A stretch of DNA of 64,000 nt, taken from contig OY987266.1 of the NCBI GenBank assembly GCA_963920665.1, positions 19,208,248-19,272,247 on the forward strand, in the 5' to 3' direction. This document shows positions 62,083 to 64,000 of this stretch, piece after piece. The notes beneath the pieces were generated by a model. That model was not told the DNA's origin, searched no databases, and was given only the letters and a program-made list of their open reading frames with translations. Numbering within the stretch: the first letter of the stretch is position 1; every line of letters begins with the position of its first letter. The translations under genes and the position numbers were made by a program. The stretch is from Straminergon stramineum (lineage: Eukaryota > Streptophyta > Bryopsida > Hypnales > Calliergonaceae).

Positions 62083-64000
62083 TGGTAGCTTCCACAAGGT
62101 TTAGGTGTGGAAGATACTAGTTGGAAAAGATCCTCAAAGTGCAGGATCCCATGCCAAAGCACCTCTTCACTGAATCTCTCTTCACCAAATCCATGCCAAT
62201 GTTAAGGAAAATCTTGTGGCAAGTTCAAAGTTAGCCAGTGGAATTGGGAAAAAATCCAGTTGCTATTTGAAAACATTGACAAAAAAAATCCATAGCAAGA
62301 TAATCTATTAAACTTCTATCCAAAGTAAAAAATAGAGAAACTAATCAAACCCAATGCTTGAAAAAATGGTTCAAGATAGGGATTAGAGGAAAATAACTAG
62401 TAAAGCTCAAAAAATATCCCAAATATTGATCCATGCCTAGACATGTGAAACAAGATTTTGTTTTCTCTTCAAATTGCACCAAAAATATATTAAATTTTTA
62501 AAAATTAACTTTGTCAGTTGTATCCATCTTCTTTGTCGAATACAAAGTCCATTCCTATCTACAATCTTGTTTACATTACTTCTTTTGAACAATTCAACTC
62601 ATCGTGAATTGATTGGAATCTTTTTGAATAAAACCAATTGGGACAAGTTGGAGCAAGTTGACACAAGAACCCCTCCCTAAGACCCCTTGCCCCCTCTGAA
62701 TGTTTGAAACTCTTAACTTGAACCCTAAGTCCAAAATGTCTTCAAAGTTTATTATAGATAAGTTTAACACCAACTTAGATATTTTTAGGCTAAAAGTCAA
62801 ATGATTTAGCTCTACATAACACTAACTCTTTGACACTTTTAGCCTTAGCCTACAAAATAATTAGAAAGAGGTATGACCTCAACTTCTAGACTTTCAACCT
62901 ACAAGTAGATCTAAATCTATATCTATACATTAATTTAAAAATAGCTTTGATACCAACTTTGACAGCTTTTGAGCTATCTTCATATTGTATATTAAATATG
63001 AACCATACAACACACTTTTGAGTTATCTTTGCAGACTTTGTATATCAAAGGTGAACCACATAACAACATTTTAAGTTATCTTCACTTCATGTATCACAGA
63101 TAAACCACAAAAATACAAATTATCTTTATTTCTCTTTCTTGACTTTCTTGGCTTCACTTCTTCCTTGATTATCATTGCATATTGCATCTTGTTGCACTAA
63201 ATATTATTTTTTTGCTACAGCCTCATCTCGAGGCCCTCTAGTGAAGAGTGATGTAAAAATGGGGAATCATCAACGGATTGCGGCACCTTCCTTGCTAACA
63301 TATGCATACTTTCTCACAATCCACTTGCTTTTCCAAGTTTAGCAGTTACTACAATGAAATTTTCAGATTTATTAGTTTATAAAATGTAGTTGGTGATTTC
63401 TCATTTAGCAAATCTTTGTTGAATTGGTTCTAGTCTTTTCTATACATTATTCTTTCTCTTTTTTCCTTCTAATAAATATGATCAATTTTATTGCTTCATG
63501 TGACAATTTCTCATTAAACAAATTCTTTTTGAATTGGATCTAGGAATGATTTGCCTAGTAGCTCAATCCAAATTGATGCATACAATAAATACTAATCAAG
63601 ATAATTATATCGACCCTCCATGATTTTTTGAATATATTGATTTGAAAAACATGATCTTCTTAAAATTGAATATTTTACTTGCTTAGATGGTTATCATTCT
63701 TGGTATTAAATTCTTAGTGCAAAATTTTGGTAGTTGAAAATTACAAAATCTAATGTACATACATATATAGACAGTAATAAATGACTTTGTTGGAGAACAA
63801 TTGCAAATACAAACTATATGTCAAGTATGATCTTGGAATCCCATTGCTAGGGATACAAGAATATCTCTTATGGAAGTATATTACATTAGATTGATAGTTG
63901 GACAAGATACAAGACATGGCAACACTGAAGGATTGCTTCCAAATTGGTGTTGGCAAGATTGAAGAGTCTTTTGTCTTACTTCCTACTTATATTAGTGTTT
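62083..64000. other. AT-rich non-coding sequence
   Basis: No gene, RNA or recognisable element was seen up to the right edge. Confidence 0.4.

Overview
The window is nuclear DNA from a land plant. Three features support this: an IQM-type calmodulin-binding gene (a plant family), a pentatricopeptide-repeat (PPR) gene with GT-AG introns, and teloboxes in front of ribosomal protein genes. The DNA is AT-rich and crowded with old transposons. The lineage cannot be read with confidence; a non-flowering plant is possible but is only a guess. Apart from three copies of one ribosomal protein gene, only two genes look intact.

Left part (1-33,450): three copies of the gene for cytosolic 60S ribosomal protein eL21 lie at 1-1542 (minus strand, last codons off the window), 4296-5852 (plus) and 32232-33228 (minus). 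Each has one phase-0 intron at the same place, and all encode the same 164-residue protein. The first two form a divergent inverted duplication. The middle copy is a mosaic of the other two. Between the second and third copies lies a degenerate Ty1/copia retrotransposon (12611-27519) with both LTRs. It is split by at least three blocks of foreign sequence, one of which contains a non-autonomous CACTA element with an exact target duplication.

Middle part (37,400-48,400): a four-exon PPR gene on the plus strand (38895-41780, 505 aa) and a nine-exon IQM gene on the minus strand (43949-48364, 386 aa) converge. A 325-bp Tourist-like MITE lies between them. Both genes carry the same short dispersed repeat in an intron.

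Right part (49,000-64,000): this holds a nested MITE, a broken intron-containing copy of a V-ATPase subunit E gene, and a pogo/CENP-B-like DDE transposase gene. The transposase frame runs 1142 codons (60388 down to 56963) with no frameshift but seven in-frame stops, all TAG or TGA. It also carries an 11-codon tandem repeat block. The part ends with a large fold-back made of three units.

The pattern that ties the window together is a set of elements bounded by TTAA at both ends, with CCC...GGG termini and sizes of about 0.22-1.2 kb. Some are nested in one another and one set forms the fold-back. They look like non-autonomous TTAA-targeting transposons (piggyBac-like by termini). No transposase for them is visible in the window.
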